DNA of 64,000 nt from Thalassia testudinum (taxonomy: Eukaryota; Streptophyta; Magnoliopsida; Alismatales; Hydrocharitaceae), in contig JAZHRO010000022.1 of NCBI GenBank assembly GCA_037157565.1, positions 1,054,001-1,118,000 of the forward strand. Direction: 5' to 3'. A program made the translations under genes and the position numbers. Shown in pieces: positions 1 to 13,100 of the stretch. Numbering within the stretch: the first letter of the stretch is position 1; every line of letters starts with the position of its first letter. The notes beneath the pieces are model-generated. The model worked only from the letters and a program-made list of their open reading frames with translations, did no database searches and was not told the DNA's origin.

Positions 1-927
1 CACGTTTCCCATATGCTTACTACTCTGCTTTCCTTTGTCTTGCATCTTTACCAATGCCACATGTCAATTGCCATGGTAATACCCATGGATCATGCTTCAC
101 TTCCACAGCCATGCAAGGAGCTTCAAGATTAATTATATGATATACAAAATAAGGAAGCAATATGATATCAAAGCATTCGAGACATTTCTATTAAGTTCGT
201 GCCAAATAAAATCCACGATGGGAATCCCTGCAGTGAAGGGCGGGCAATCAAACACTAGTATTCATAACAAGGAAGTGCGATACCCCCTCAAAATTTGAAT
301 AAGGTGGTAGTTGTGTGCAGGATTTATACTCTAGCCTCCAGCAGCTGTAACCTGTATACCAGCCCCATGAGTTGATCAACACTTGGACACTACCGTCCAG
401 TTCTTTAGTTGATTTGGCTGGTTCTTTTGCTATCTGTTCGAGCATCTAAACCATTATCTGCACCACTGACAGAATCACTAAATGTGAAATCCATTATTAC
501 AATCAAAATATTGCTTAACTTTTTTCTCTGTAATGAACATCGAGTTACTAAACAAATTAATCCACAAACCATTTGCCTTTCACTAAATTTTTTGCAAGAC
601 GCGCCCCCTGTTCTTTCAATGGTTAAGTTGGAGAGGTTCTCTGTTCAAAATTTGCTCATTTCTTCTTCCTACTTCTGGAAAAAATTCCTATTCTAATTGC
701 TTCAAATAATAATTCCACATTAAATTAGTCAATCCTCACGTGCTTACATTTGAACGAACCCTCATTTTACAATCACTACATTGATACCCTCCTATGAATC
801 AAAAGAAATGCACAGTTGAGAAGAAAATGCCAGATCAAGCATGTTTGGGACCTTTCTGCATGTTCATTTGGATCCTTGAGACACCAGATGGGGTGACGGC
901 TAGGTGATAGTGAACGATAATACACTT
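1..927. other. Region downstream of DEG2 (3' UTR and flank)
   Basis: On the minus strand the bases just below 928 should be the DEG2 3' UTR; no AATAAA signal stands out. No transposon hallmark is visible. The only suggestive coding signal is the short candidate exon at 405-477. Confidence 0.4.
405..477 (-). other. Candidate terminal exon of a neighbouring gene
   Basis: After an acceptor-like CATTTAG at 478-484, the minus strand reads DSVSGADNGLDARTDSKR and then TSQIN before a TAA at 405-407. About 230 bases of UTR-like sequence follow. Composition looks coding, but no family is recognised and no upstream exon could be joined. It could equally be DEG2 3' UTR or chance. Confidence 0.22.
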
Positions 928-1172
928 TCATACCCAGACTAAACTGTCAAAGCCAAACTCATCGCTAGTAACAGGGCTGTCTCCAACATCGTAATTAGCC
1001 GAATGATTTACATCCTCAGGATCAATATATGGTTCTTTCAGGTCAGAAGACCTCTCTGATGGAATCCCATAGTGTTTAAGAATAAAGGGCGAAGCAGTGA
1101 CAGCAGCCTCACGATCCAAAACGACCAGAGCATTGTCTTCAAACTCAAAGACTAGGTACTTGTCATGGCATG
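928..1172 (-). CDS. DEG2: DEG2 last coding exon (PDZ2 end and C-terminus)
   Basis: A 245-nt exon after the acceptor TTGTAG. One base from the preceding exon completes the first codon (Thr), followed by [17 protein letters not shown], then [30 protein letters not shown] and the end [12 protein letters not shown] with a TGA stop at 928-930. The tail GDSPV...GFDSLVW is a DEG2 signature. Confidence 0.92.
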
Positions 1173-4100
1173 CTACAAGGAAATAATAGTTAGAAAGTCC
1201 ACACCCACAGGATAAAAGGCACAATATTCTCATGATAATTAGGTAGCCAAACTTACTGTCAAGAAGATGAGCTAGATGCCAGATGTTCTTTATTGGGGTG
1301 CCATTAACTTTTAAAACCTGTAATTTGAACATGATTGTCAAGTTATCCAGTTTGATATTCAAAACAAGGCAATGCTACAACATGTAATAACATGCGGGTG
1401 TAGACCTAAGTCTAACTGAAAAAAAAACAAAAAACAGCCTTCACAATAGGTCACATTTGGGCCTAGATGAACCAAAAAGCAACCACCAAAAGTTTGTAAA
1501 CCCAGCTTGAAAGGTACTAATCCTCAACCTTTGCATACCTTAGTCCCAACTTAAATATTACCAAATGTGAGAACTTGTAGGTATTACACAGCCTACTATT
1601 AGCATGACTACTGAGACGAATCTGTTCCAAGGAATAGGACTATCCACTGATGTACACATTTTGCTGTGAAATTGTCACAGCATTTCTTTTGTTGACATAG
1701 AACCAATGTAACATACGGTCAACCTGGAAATGCTGGAGCTAGGATTTTCACTTGCTAATGCAGTCCTTGTAACAGCACATAAGAGAAGCAACAAGCATGT
1801 AATAACAGGACAACGATGAATAGAAAGTACCTGTTGGTTCTCCATATCTTCATACCCTATATTTACATCATTTGCTAGGACCTGGAGATGAGGGAAAAAA
1901 AATAAAAAATTGCTTCCTGGTATTCCTAGAAAGACATTGGTTGAAAGAATTCAATTCTTGGATATGGTCCTGATTTCCCAATCAAAATTGATCAGAAGCC
2001 AATGCAGCTTCTCTATTATTATCAGTTAAATCCATATTTTAAGCACAAATGTCTCCATTTTCAAATTGTTAGTAGCAAAGCCTGCAGGTAGGAATGTTAA
2101 TATGAAATAGGAGATTCTATTCACCTCATTACCAATGCCCATAAACAGATGATAGCACACATCAATGGTTTGATGCGTCTATCTATATAAAGAAGAAAAA
2201 AATATTGTACATACCAAGATGTCATAATATTAAGATTACAAAATGCAACAATTTAGTCAATATCCAAGTCATGCATGTATCTTTCAAGTTTATAAAGTTC
2301 AAATTTCTATTATCTTGGGTATCAAATGCAAAGCAAATAAGAGGCCACTAAATTCTCAGCCCCAGTAATTTGATCTTCTTAATGTTCGAGTGGCTACATT
2401 TGGAAAGTTCATCAAACTAAAAACAAGTTCAAAATTTATACTACATTGAATCAGTTTTCTTTAGTTGAAAGATTCAATTTCTGTTCAATTGAGCCCTGAT
2501 GAGAAGCTAAACAAATGCAAGGAGATTGTGGAAAAATGGCTGGAGTCCACTGTTAATATTAATTTTGATAGTCCTTCCAAAGAACTCGTGATTTCTCACC
2601 AAATCTTCTTCTCATGATAACATTTCCGTATGTATTGTTATTACAGTATGTGTGTGCGCATATATATATATATGTGTGTGTGTGTAAATGTATGTATGTA
2701 AGAAAATTATACTATGAGCCTTGTATTTCATAGTCTTTTTGTATTCATCAGAACAATGACTTGTAATGTATACAACATGATTTGTAATTTACAAAATAAG
2801 ACTTATAAGTTAACTTGTAATTTACAGGGGATATTTTTAGAAGTTTTTCATTAAGAAGATCATCAAAACTATCTATGTTTTCCATGAAATCTCAAATGCA
2901 ATAATCTTTCAATCCATATGGTTGAATTTGTTATTCGAGGATTCATGTGTGTTCAAATGAACCTGACTTAAATAAGTTTCCTGAACACATATATATAGTG
3001 GTCAACATTTTCTAAACTCAATGTAGAATTCCCTTACATATAGAAATTGATTGTAATGATTTAGTTTCATTAGAAATCCTAGGAATTTTTTATATAGAGA
3101 GAGATTATAGAGTCAAAAGTACAAGAATGCCGCTGAGGATTACAATAAGAAAAATAAAAGCTCACAACATATGCTAATACCCTCCCTCAAGTTGGAACAT
3201 AGATATCTATCATGCTCAGCTTGGATATACAAGAATCAAATGAAGATCTGGTCAAGGGCTTGGTGAAAATATCTGCAGTCTGCTCCTCAGATGCAACAGA
3301 AATAGTATATAGCAACCCCTTCTGAATAATGTCCCTGGTATAGTAATAGTTAACCTCAACATGTTTCATCCTCTCGTAAAATGCTGAGTTGTTGGCAATG
3401 AAGGTGGATGCTTTATTATCATATCGCATCTCTATGGGACTAGAAAACTGTACCTATAGGTCAATAAGTAAGGATCTGATCCACATCATCTTAACGATCG
3501 TCTGAGCTATAGCTTTGTACTCAAACTCAGCACACGATCTCGCAACTGTACCATGTTTTTTGCTTCTCCATGTGATCAAATTTCCTGCTAAGAAGGTGCA
3601 GAATCCAGTAGTGAATTTACGATCCACATGACATCCATCATAGTCTGCACTTGAGTAGCCAACCAACGTCATAGAGGATCCCTTAGAGAAGAGACTCTTC
3701 CTAGGAGCCTTCTTGACATATCTAAGCACCATCGATGCTGCATCCCAATGTTAACATGTTGGCTTGATCATGAACTGACTCAAGTCTCTCGACTGTAAAG
3801 GAGATGTCTGGCCTTGTGACAGTAAGATATAGCAACTTGCCCACAAGCTGTCTGTACCGTATGCTGTCCACCATCTGTGCATCCTTATCATAGAGTGACA
3901 TCTTAGGGTCTATAGGAATATTGCCCTTCTTGACCCCAAGCATACCAACTACTTGCAAGATATCTAAAGCATACTTCCTCTAAGATAAGACCACACCCTC
4001 CTTGCTGCGAGCAACCTCAATACCAAGGAAATACTGTAAAGCCCCCACGTCCATGACAAACTGCTCTACTAGGATGTGCTTCACCTCAGCAATACCCTGC

Positions 4101-7100
4101 ACATCGTCCCCTCTGATGATCAAATCACTAACATAAATAAGTACCACAGTACCTCGTCTAGTCCTGACAAAAAGTGAAAAATTAGCTGTCAATCTCTTGA
4201 ATCCAACTGCCTCTACAACCTGTGACAATTTCTGAAACCAGGTTCTGGAACTCTGTTTGAAGCCATATATAGTCTTCCGTAAACGGCATACACACTCCTG
4301 ACTCTCAAAGCTTGATGGCTACTGCATATAGACTTCCTCTTGGAGATCACTATAAAGGAAGGCATTTTTCACATCTAACTGGTACAAGGGCCAATCTAAC
4401 TGAACAACCACTGCAACCAACACCCGAACTGTGGGAAGTCTGGCAACTGGAGAGGTGTCAAAGAAGTCCATCCCATAAGTCTGAGTAAACCCCTTTGCCA
4501 TGAGGCGGGCTTTGTACCTAGCAACACCACCATCAGGATTGAACTTCAGAGTAAATACCCACTGACAGCCAACGAGTACAACACCATCAGGAAGTGGAGT
4601 AAGCTCTCAAGTCCCATAGCCTCTAAGAGCGACCATCTCATCTTCCATGGCTACTCGCCATTTTAGATCAAGCATGGCCTTACGATGAGTAGCTGAAATC
4701 TGCGTAGTAGCTAATGTCTGAGTAAATCCAGCAGATCCAAGGGATACACTATCAGTAGCAAGTGCCCTTGCCGTCGGATAAGTAGTATAAGTCCATGATT
4801 GCTCTGAATGGATATTGGAAGGTCAAGATCATTGCCTGACGCATCACCTGTCTTATCCCTGTGATCATCACATGACAAACATACGTCAATATCTAAAAGA
4901 CTCACCTGAGAAGTCGATGGTGAAGGCGAGGATGGGGGTCCCTGATAGGTAGTATGAGGGCGGACATATGTCTAGAGTGGCCCAGTCAGGCGTGAAAAGG
5001 GATGCATAGCAGGAGGTGGTGGTGGGAACAGGAATCTTTGGAAAACTCCCAAAGCGAATTGGAGAATATGGCATAGGTGCCATATCACCCTTAGGAGGCA
5101 TCTCAACAGTCGTCACAGAAAAGAAAGGTACAGTCTCATGAAATGTAACATCCGTTGAAACATAGTACCAAGAAGTAAGCGGATCAAAACACTGATACCT
5201 CTTTTGTGTCTGGGTATACCAAAGAAAAGCACACTTAACTGCTCTCGGTACTAATTTATCCCAACTTGGTCCCAACAAATGGACAAAGATAACACAACCA
5301 AAAGTCCGAGGGATGATATGAAACAAGGGACAATCAGGATACATGACCTGAAGAGGAATCCGTTCATGCAATGCATCATTAGGCATCCGATTAATAAAAA
5401 AACAAGTAGTCAAAACAACGTCACCCTAATAGAGGGAACATAATGGTGAATCAACAGTGCAAGCAACATCAAAGATATGGTGATATTTCCTATCAGTAAC
5501 ACTATTTTGCTGAGAGGTATGAGGACATGCTGTCTCATGGATAATGTCACAACTAGAAAAGAAATTGCGCAAATGTAAAGTACAAAATTCCAAGGCATTA
5601 TCAGAATGAAAGCACTTTACCAAACAAGAACGTTGAGTTTTTATTTTTTTAACAAAGTTCTCCATAATTGGTCTGACATCGGACTTATTTTTCAATAGAC
5701 ATCCAAGAAACACGAGAAAAGTCAACTAAAATAAGATAATATTTGTTCCCAAATCGATCAGGAGTACGATTGGGGCCTCATACGTCTATATGAATCAAAT
5801 CAAATGCAGCAATAGACGAAACTAAAGTAGAACTGAAAAAACTAACCCAGTGGTGCTTGCCAAGCTGACAGGCATCACAGGTGAAAGCAGTAGTGGAGGA
5901 GATGTGCGGTAGAACACGTCTGAGGCAATGAATAGGTAGATGGCTAAAGCGGTGGTATCACTAGAGAGGGAATGTAGCCAAAGCAAGACCTTGGGTAGTA
6001 GAAGCAGCAAAAGCATTACGACTCAGACGGTACACCTTATGTTCCTCACGTGCTCCACCAATCGTTTTCTTAGTGAATTTGTCATGCAAGACACAAGATG
6101 ACACATCAAAAATAGCTCAGCAGTTTAGATCTCTAGTGATGCTGGTAATAGATAATAAAATCAAAGGAAAATCAGGCATATAATAGACATCTGCAAGTCT
6201 CAAGGTAGGAGATAAAGACATATCCCTAGCCAACAAGTGGCGAGTGTCTCCCATCAACCACTTGTATTGTCCTGGCGGGTGTAACAAGTGCTGAGAGAAA
6301 GTGCCTTGGTCGCCACATAGGTGCTTAGATGCACCAAAATCAACCACTAACCAGAAGACAAACGTGATGACATACCAGTTGCAGGTGTCCCTGAAGAGAA
6401 AGCTATAGTTGCAGTGTCTGGAATTTGAGAGGAAGATGCCCGAGTCAGTTGAGCAATCTGTTGCCGCAAGGCCTTAATCTCAGTGCTCAAGGAACTAATA
6501 TCAGAAGTAGGAAGAGCTGCATCGGAGATCTCAGCTGCTTGATTGGCCACAAGTGGCCTACCATGCTTCTGCCAGCATGTAATCTCAGAGTGACCAAGTC
6601 TGTCGTAGTAAGTACATGGAGTTCTTGTACGTGTACCAGAAGAGCGTCCACGTCCACGATCACGTGTAGGGTAAGTAGTACCCCTACCACATCCAGGGAT
6701 CACAGCCAGTGCGGACGACAGAGTAACAGTATCAGGAGTGCGTGCTGCAACTCTATTGAGTCTACTATATGCTTCCTCCAGGGTAGGAAGCTCAGGAGTA
6801 GTGAGGATCTGATCTCTGGCTACCACATACTTAGGTCCAAGGCCAGCCAAGAAAAGAGTAGTCAACTATCTCCTAAAACTCCTCCAGGATTCACAGGCAC
6901 ACCTTGACAGGTAGGAGTAATGCCTCGCCAACATTCCCTTTATGAGGGAGTAATATTGTGATGTGTGTCCCTCCTGACAGAGATAGAAAAGGTCGTAGAA
7001 GACCTGAAAAACTCGTGCAGAATTCTTAGCATGTGAATAGGTATCATGCAAAGACTCCCACATTTCCTTTGCAATAGTGTAGTACATGATCTCATCCCCT

Positions 7101-10100
7101 ATGCGGGGAATAACCGTTTGCATCAGCCATGCACAAACCACGGCATTGTCGCTATCCCAATTAGCATTTGTACCCGTCTTGTTCTTAGGCTCCGGATCCG
7201 TAAGAATATGACTCTTTTTATGACCCCTGACGGTCATAAGAAAGGTCTGGGACTACCGTGGGTAATTAATCTCATCCAACTTAACAACAAGACCAAAGAA
7301 AGGGTTCTTGAGTACCTCGGTGTCGGAAACAGAGCCTGAAGACACCTCGAACTGATCATCTGAAGCCATCTACGCAATCCGGAAGCTTCGATCAAGCTTC
7401 TATCACCACGAAATCATCCACAAATCTGAAATCAAACAGATTCAGATCTCCATTACGGACTGGCGTCCCTAGATCAGGGTTAAAGGTCCCTCACAATCGT
7501 TGCACAGGGATTGGATCACTGCGTACCCTTCCCTATCGATCTATGCCACCAACCGCCACCGCAAACTATTGTAGTGACGCCATCGGAGGTCACCGCGAGG
7601 CTGCTGGGGTTCAGCGCCTCCTGTAGTGGGGTGTCATAGGCCCAACCAGCAGCTCTAGGTTGCTGCTGCGCCGCCATCAGAGGCTAGAGTGGCCTTCAAG
7701 GTCACCGCAGCACCGCCGCAAGCAACCCTAGGTGCTGTAGTGCGTCGTCGAGTGCTATTGCTGCTCATAAGGAGGAGAGAGACGATTAGGGTTTGGTGGT
7801 TAGGGTTTAGGAGGCCATGAGGGGTGGAAAACCTAGAACCACAGTCTAGGACCGGTGCTTTGATACCAATTGGTTGTAATGACTTAATTTCATTAGAAAC
7901 CTTAGGACTCTCTTATATAAAGAGAGATCATAAAGTCAAAAGTATAGGAATGCCCCTGAGGGTTACAATAAGAAGAAAAATAAAAGCCCATTAAGTTGGA
8001 GCATAGATATCCATCAAGGCCAACTTGTCACACAAAAATAAATCTCTTCCTTGTTAAGACTTTCATGAGAATATCAACAAAGTTGAAACTCGAGGATTTG
8101 TGAATAGCGATCTTCCCTTTCATCATTGCATTTGTTGAGAGAAATGTGTAGTGGTTTAGTTCCACATAGTGGACTTTTGTTAGTATGTGGTGGCCTATAA
8201 ATAGGCGTGTACCCCTTACCTATTCTTTTGAGAATAATAATAGAGAAACACACGCCCATAGGGCACGTTTCCCGTGATTTTCTCCCCGTTCTTCGTGAGT
8301 GGGATTTCTACGTAAACCCAAATATCATTTGATTGTTTATTGCTTTGATTTGTTTTCGCATTATTTTAGAAATCAACTTGGTATTAGAGCAGTTCTGATC
8401 TTGGGTTATCTTGTTTATTTGATTATTACGTTTTATCATTGTTGTACTTTCTTCCAAAAAGAACTCTCGAGAAGGATCTCTTTGGTGGACATCATGGCGA
8501 GGGTGATGTGTCACGGAATCCTAAAGGTGCCATCCAGAAGGCCAAGGCCGCATTCTCATTATGAAGAGGCCGAAGCCCAAGCGGGGCTTGGCAGAGCCAC
8601 TAGGGCTCAACAGCAGTGCGGTGGAGTTCCTGCCACTGTGTTGCCCGCTGAAGGTCGCACAGGTCCACTGACAACAACCCCTTACGTCAACTCCCCTCCC
8701 CACGCGTCTATGTTGACAACGAGTGCTCGTCCCTTGACCAACAGCGCAGGGCCATCGAGGACCTCTACTAGCATGGGTCCACTAGAGAGCGTGGGTCCGC
8801 TAGAGGTTTGCTGGGAGGGCACGGTTCCTCCTCACCAGCACCAGCGAGGTCTACGGCGACCCCCTTGAGCATTCGCAGGAGTTCTTCGCGGCAGAGAACC
8901 TCATGCTGCTCCACAGCAAGAGTAGCTGCTTTTCTGCTAGAAGTGAAGGTGAAGGCGAAGGCGATTGAGAAGAGTCAGAGGTCACATGCCCACATCAGTG
9001 CTGCCGATGTCGATACTGCTCGCTGGCATCCATCTACCATGCGACGCGGCCCGTGAGGTGGAGCAGTATGAGGGGAGGCAGTTAGAAGAGGAAGAGGGGC
9101 ACCTGCAACACCGCCTCCCCTTGTCATGGTGCTAAGGTCGCACGAGATGGAGTGGCAACGCAAGTGTCGGAGATCACGTGGGAGATCACGAGGAAGATGG
9201 CAATAGGAGATTGCGTGAACTTCGACGGCAAGGATCTCGGAATCGATTGCATGATGGAGGTAGAGATCTCGGTGTAAATCTTGCCCTCGAGGGAGGCCTT
9301 TCTTATTGCTTTGTTAGGTTATTTTGTGTGAGGTTACGCATAAATAAAGATGTCAAAAATAAAAAAAAAAGGTAAAGAAAAAAAGAGAAAAAAAAGGATT
9401 AAAAAAAAGAAGAAAAAAAGGAGGGGAAAATGAAAAAAAGAGAAAAAAAATAAAAGAATGATGATTATGTTTTTGAGAAGAGAAGAAGCTCTTCTCTAAT
9501 TTTATTTTATCTTCTCGTTATTTTCTTCTCCCATATGAGTATAGGAGAAAGCGGGAGTGTGGAAGCCTGTTGTAGTCACCTCCACTCAGGATTCTCTTTT
9601 GTTCCTAAATTACACATGAGAAACCATAACTCTAGGAAGTCCAAAGTTTCGAAGTCCTCAGAGGAAGGGTCTACTTCAGGTTTTTATGTAGGAGATCCAA
9701 TTTTGTGGAGTCTAAAGGGGAAGATCCACTTTCGAGGTATTCAGAGGAAGACCCTTTTCAGGGATATTGAATGGGGAACCACCAACACCAGGTCTTTAGA
9801 GGAGAGGCCATTGTCAGAAGCCAGCTTCAATTTGTCTAACAGCTCCAGCCCATGTTCCTTCCTACAAGCAAGGACTAGTTCAGAGGTTGTGTTCTATTGT
9901 GTAGAGTGGATTTCTTTGTGTTACAAGCTGAGCATTTCATGCTCCACCTTAAGGGGGTGTGATGAGAGAAATGTGTAGTGGTTTCCCACATAGTGGAGTG
10001 GGACTTTTGTTAGTATGTAGTGGCCTATAAATAGGCATGTACCTTCCATCTATTCTTTTGAGAAAAATAATAGAGAAACACATGCCCATAGGGCGTTTCT

Positions 10101-13100
10101 CTTGTGGTTCTCCTCGCTCTTCGTGAGTAGGGTTTCTACGTAAACCCAAACGTTATTTGATTGTTTATTGCTTTGATTTGTTTCCGCATGATTTTAGAAA
10201 TCAGCTGCATTCTATACAAAGTAGCAATCTACTTTAATGTGTTTTGTTTTCTCATGGAAGATAAGATTAGATGCACTATAAGCAGGTGACTTGTTGCAAA
10301 ACATAGGAATAACGCTCTTAACTTGGACTCGAAGATTAACTAGGAAGTCCATATCACCTCACAAGCAATATGTACCATTGCTTTATACTCAACCTTGGCA
10401 CTGGAATGAGCAACAATCGTCTATTTCTTACTGCGCCACGAAACAAGATTGCCTTCAAGAAATATGGCGTAACCAGTATTGGATTTCTTATCTTCAATAG
10501 ACCTAGCATAGTCTGCATCAAAATAACATAGATCTAGGTGTCCATTGTTCTTGTACTAAAGAACTCTACACAAAGACCCCTTTAGATATTTCAGGATAAG
10601 ACAAACATCAAGCTAATGCTTATAGCATGCTTTGTTTATAAACTGACTTGCCCTGTTGATTGCATTGCAAAATTGATATATGGACAAGTGCTAGGTATAA
10701 TAGCTTGCCTATAGTGTTCCTGTACATGTAGATATCCTTAAACAGAGGATCTTTGGCCTCCATATTTTCCTTTATGCTTAACAAGGACAACAAAAGCCTT
10801 GGTGCCAAGAAGTCTTGCATGCTCAAAAGTCTTTAGAACATATTTTCTCTGAGTGAGTGGTAGGCCATGATCCTCTCTTATTGCCTCTATCCTCAGAAAG
10901 TATTGTAGTTCTCCTAGGTCTTTTGTAACAAAGATCTACAAGAAAATCTTTGCCTTTCGAATGCCAACATTGTCATCTATAATCAGAACCATGCCATCAA
11001 CATATACAGCTAGTATGGCAATGCTAGTAGTAGCCTTCTTGATAAAGATGAAGTGATTTGAGGTGGATATCCTGAAGCCAATCTTAATTACCTCCACACT
11101 CAACTTGTTGAATCTAGCACAAGGGCTCTATTTGAGACCATATATGCCTTTCTTCAATCTATACACATGTTCCCCCTCAACCTCATAACCAGGAGGCTGC
11201 CATATGTACACTTCCTTAGTCAAGTTGCCATAGAAGAAGGCATTCTTGATATACAACTGAAACAATGGCTAGTATGTTATTGTGATAGAATGACACATAT
11301 AGAGTTAACCTGTGCCACAAGGGAAAATGTCTTAAAGTAACCTATGCCATATGTCTATGTAAAAATCCTTTGCCACTAATCTAGCCTTGAATTGATCAAT
11401 GCAACCGTCTATAAGGTATTTCACCATATATACCCATTTGCAATCAACAATTTTGACGCTAGGTAAGCATGGCACAAGCTCCCATGTACCTTGAGTAGTA
11501 AGTGCCTCCACATCTATGGTAGCCTTCCATTGTGGATCTTAAGAGGCCTCCATGTAGTTATGTTGCACGAATGTACTAAATAGGGCTTTAAAGAATGGTT
11601 GTAAAGGAGAATTAAGATGTGCATGGGATGTAATGTGTAGGAACGAACTAACTTTGTCAGAGCAATCGACCTGTCATCCACCTCACTCTTTCTCTGTGCC
11701 AATGGTGGTGTGGTAGAATGCAAGTTAGAGGGATTATCATTTGGTAGAGAAGCAAGCATGGTAGGCAGCAAAGCTGGCAAAAGGCTCCTCTCATCTTTGA
11801 TATGTTTACGGTGGTGCAAGCTCAATATTGATTCCTTCTTCAAAGAAAAATGGAACCTTCTCAAAGAAGGTAACATTAATAGTAACAATGTATCAAAGAC
11901 TGCCCAAGGTCTAGCATCAGTACCCTTTTTGGGTGTAAGAATAGCCAAGGAAGATGCATTTAATAGCTCGTGGAGATAACTTGTCTTGTTCCAAGGCATG
12001 TACAAAACAAGTACAACTAAACACACATAGCAGTAAGGTAAATGGACAATCCATGTCAAGATGTAGTAGCTGTAAGGGAATCTCATGTAAGACAAATTGA
12101 AGGACCCAATTGATCAAATAAGTTGCAGTAAGTACATCTTCCCAAAACTGCTTTGGCACCTTCATGAAGACAAGAAATATCTAAGATGTGCCTCATCTTC
12201 TTTTCAACAATTCCATTTTGTTGAGAGGTATATGTGCATAACATTTGAAGTAAGGTGCCATTAGAGATGAAGGGCTACAACTCCTTTTGCACGAACTCCA
12301 GAGCATTGTCACTGCGAAAAATCATAATAGATGAGGAATATACATTCTGCACTTCAGCAAAAAAGCATTTCACCACATGTAAGATCTCAAGCCGGTCTTT
12401 CATACAATATATCCATGTGGATCGACTGTAATCATCAACAAATACTCAGTATCTATGGCCTACCGTACTGCTCACATGAGATGGTCCCAAGACATCATAA
12501 TGTATCAGGTGGAATGGGTAGGTACTGCATTCCTCAATTCGTGGAGGAAAGGCAGAACGATGATGCTTGCCTAGTTGACAGGCTCTACAATCAAATCTAG
12601 CAAGATCAAGAAACATTTAATGTAACTTCCTAAAGGATGGATGACCAAGGCGGCGATGACAAAGTAGAAAATCAAGATAGAGGCATATCCGAGTAGGTAT
12701 ACCAAGATAGTAAAAATCATTTTCATATTTGCCACCAATAATTTGGTCTTTTTCTCTTGAAAGTAGCAATGATTCTTGTTTAATACCATGTGACACTTAA
12801 AATCCTTGCAAAGTTTACTAATAGATAAGAGGTTCATGGGAAACTCTTGTGCATAGTGTACATCGGATAATAGTAGTTAAGAGAACTAGACACCACTAAT
12901 TGTAATCACACGATAATAGGTACCATTCACCACCTTTACTGAGTAGCTCTTATGGCTGGTTTAGTCTCACATAGAGAACTAACCTTACTAGTAAGATGAG
13001 TGGAAGCACCAAAGTCTTACCACCCAACATCCGACTGTAGTAGATGTCAAATTTGCCTGAATGACATCAATGAGGGCAACAAGAACACAGAAATTGTCCT

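Larger units (their letters stand above)
3056..7988 (-). mobile_element. Decayed Ty1/copia retrotransposon (Copia-1)
   Basis: A 4.9-kb minus-strand element with short LTRs at both ends, a PBS next to the 5' LTR and a polypurine tract (TTGAGGGAGGG, minus strand) just inside the 3' LTR. Domains in order from 7369 down to 3187 are Gag, protease, integrase, reverse transcriptase and RNase H. Many stops and frameshifts interrupt them, so it is inactive. Its 5' LTR directly abuts the tail of another Copia (see 7989). Confidence 0.85.
8133..10206 (+). mobile_element. Non-autonomous LTR retrotransposon with 5-bp TSD GCATT
   Basis: Two LTRs of 246 and 247 bp flank 1.58 kb of internal sequence. GCATT occurs immediately before (8128-8132) and after (10207-10211). 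A PBS TGGTATTAGAGC starts at 8379, the first base after the 5' LTR. AAGGGGG (9951-9957) precedes the 3' LTR as a polypurine tract. No reverse transcriptase, integrase or protease is visible inside. The interior has a GC-rich 5' part with an open frame at about 8491-8868 without recognisable domains, and an A/G-rich tract at 9355-9470. It is inserted in the RNase H of Copia-2, opposite in orientation. Confidence 0.88.
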
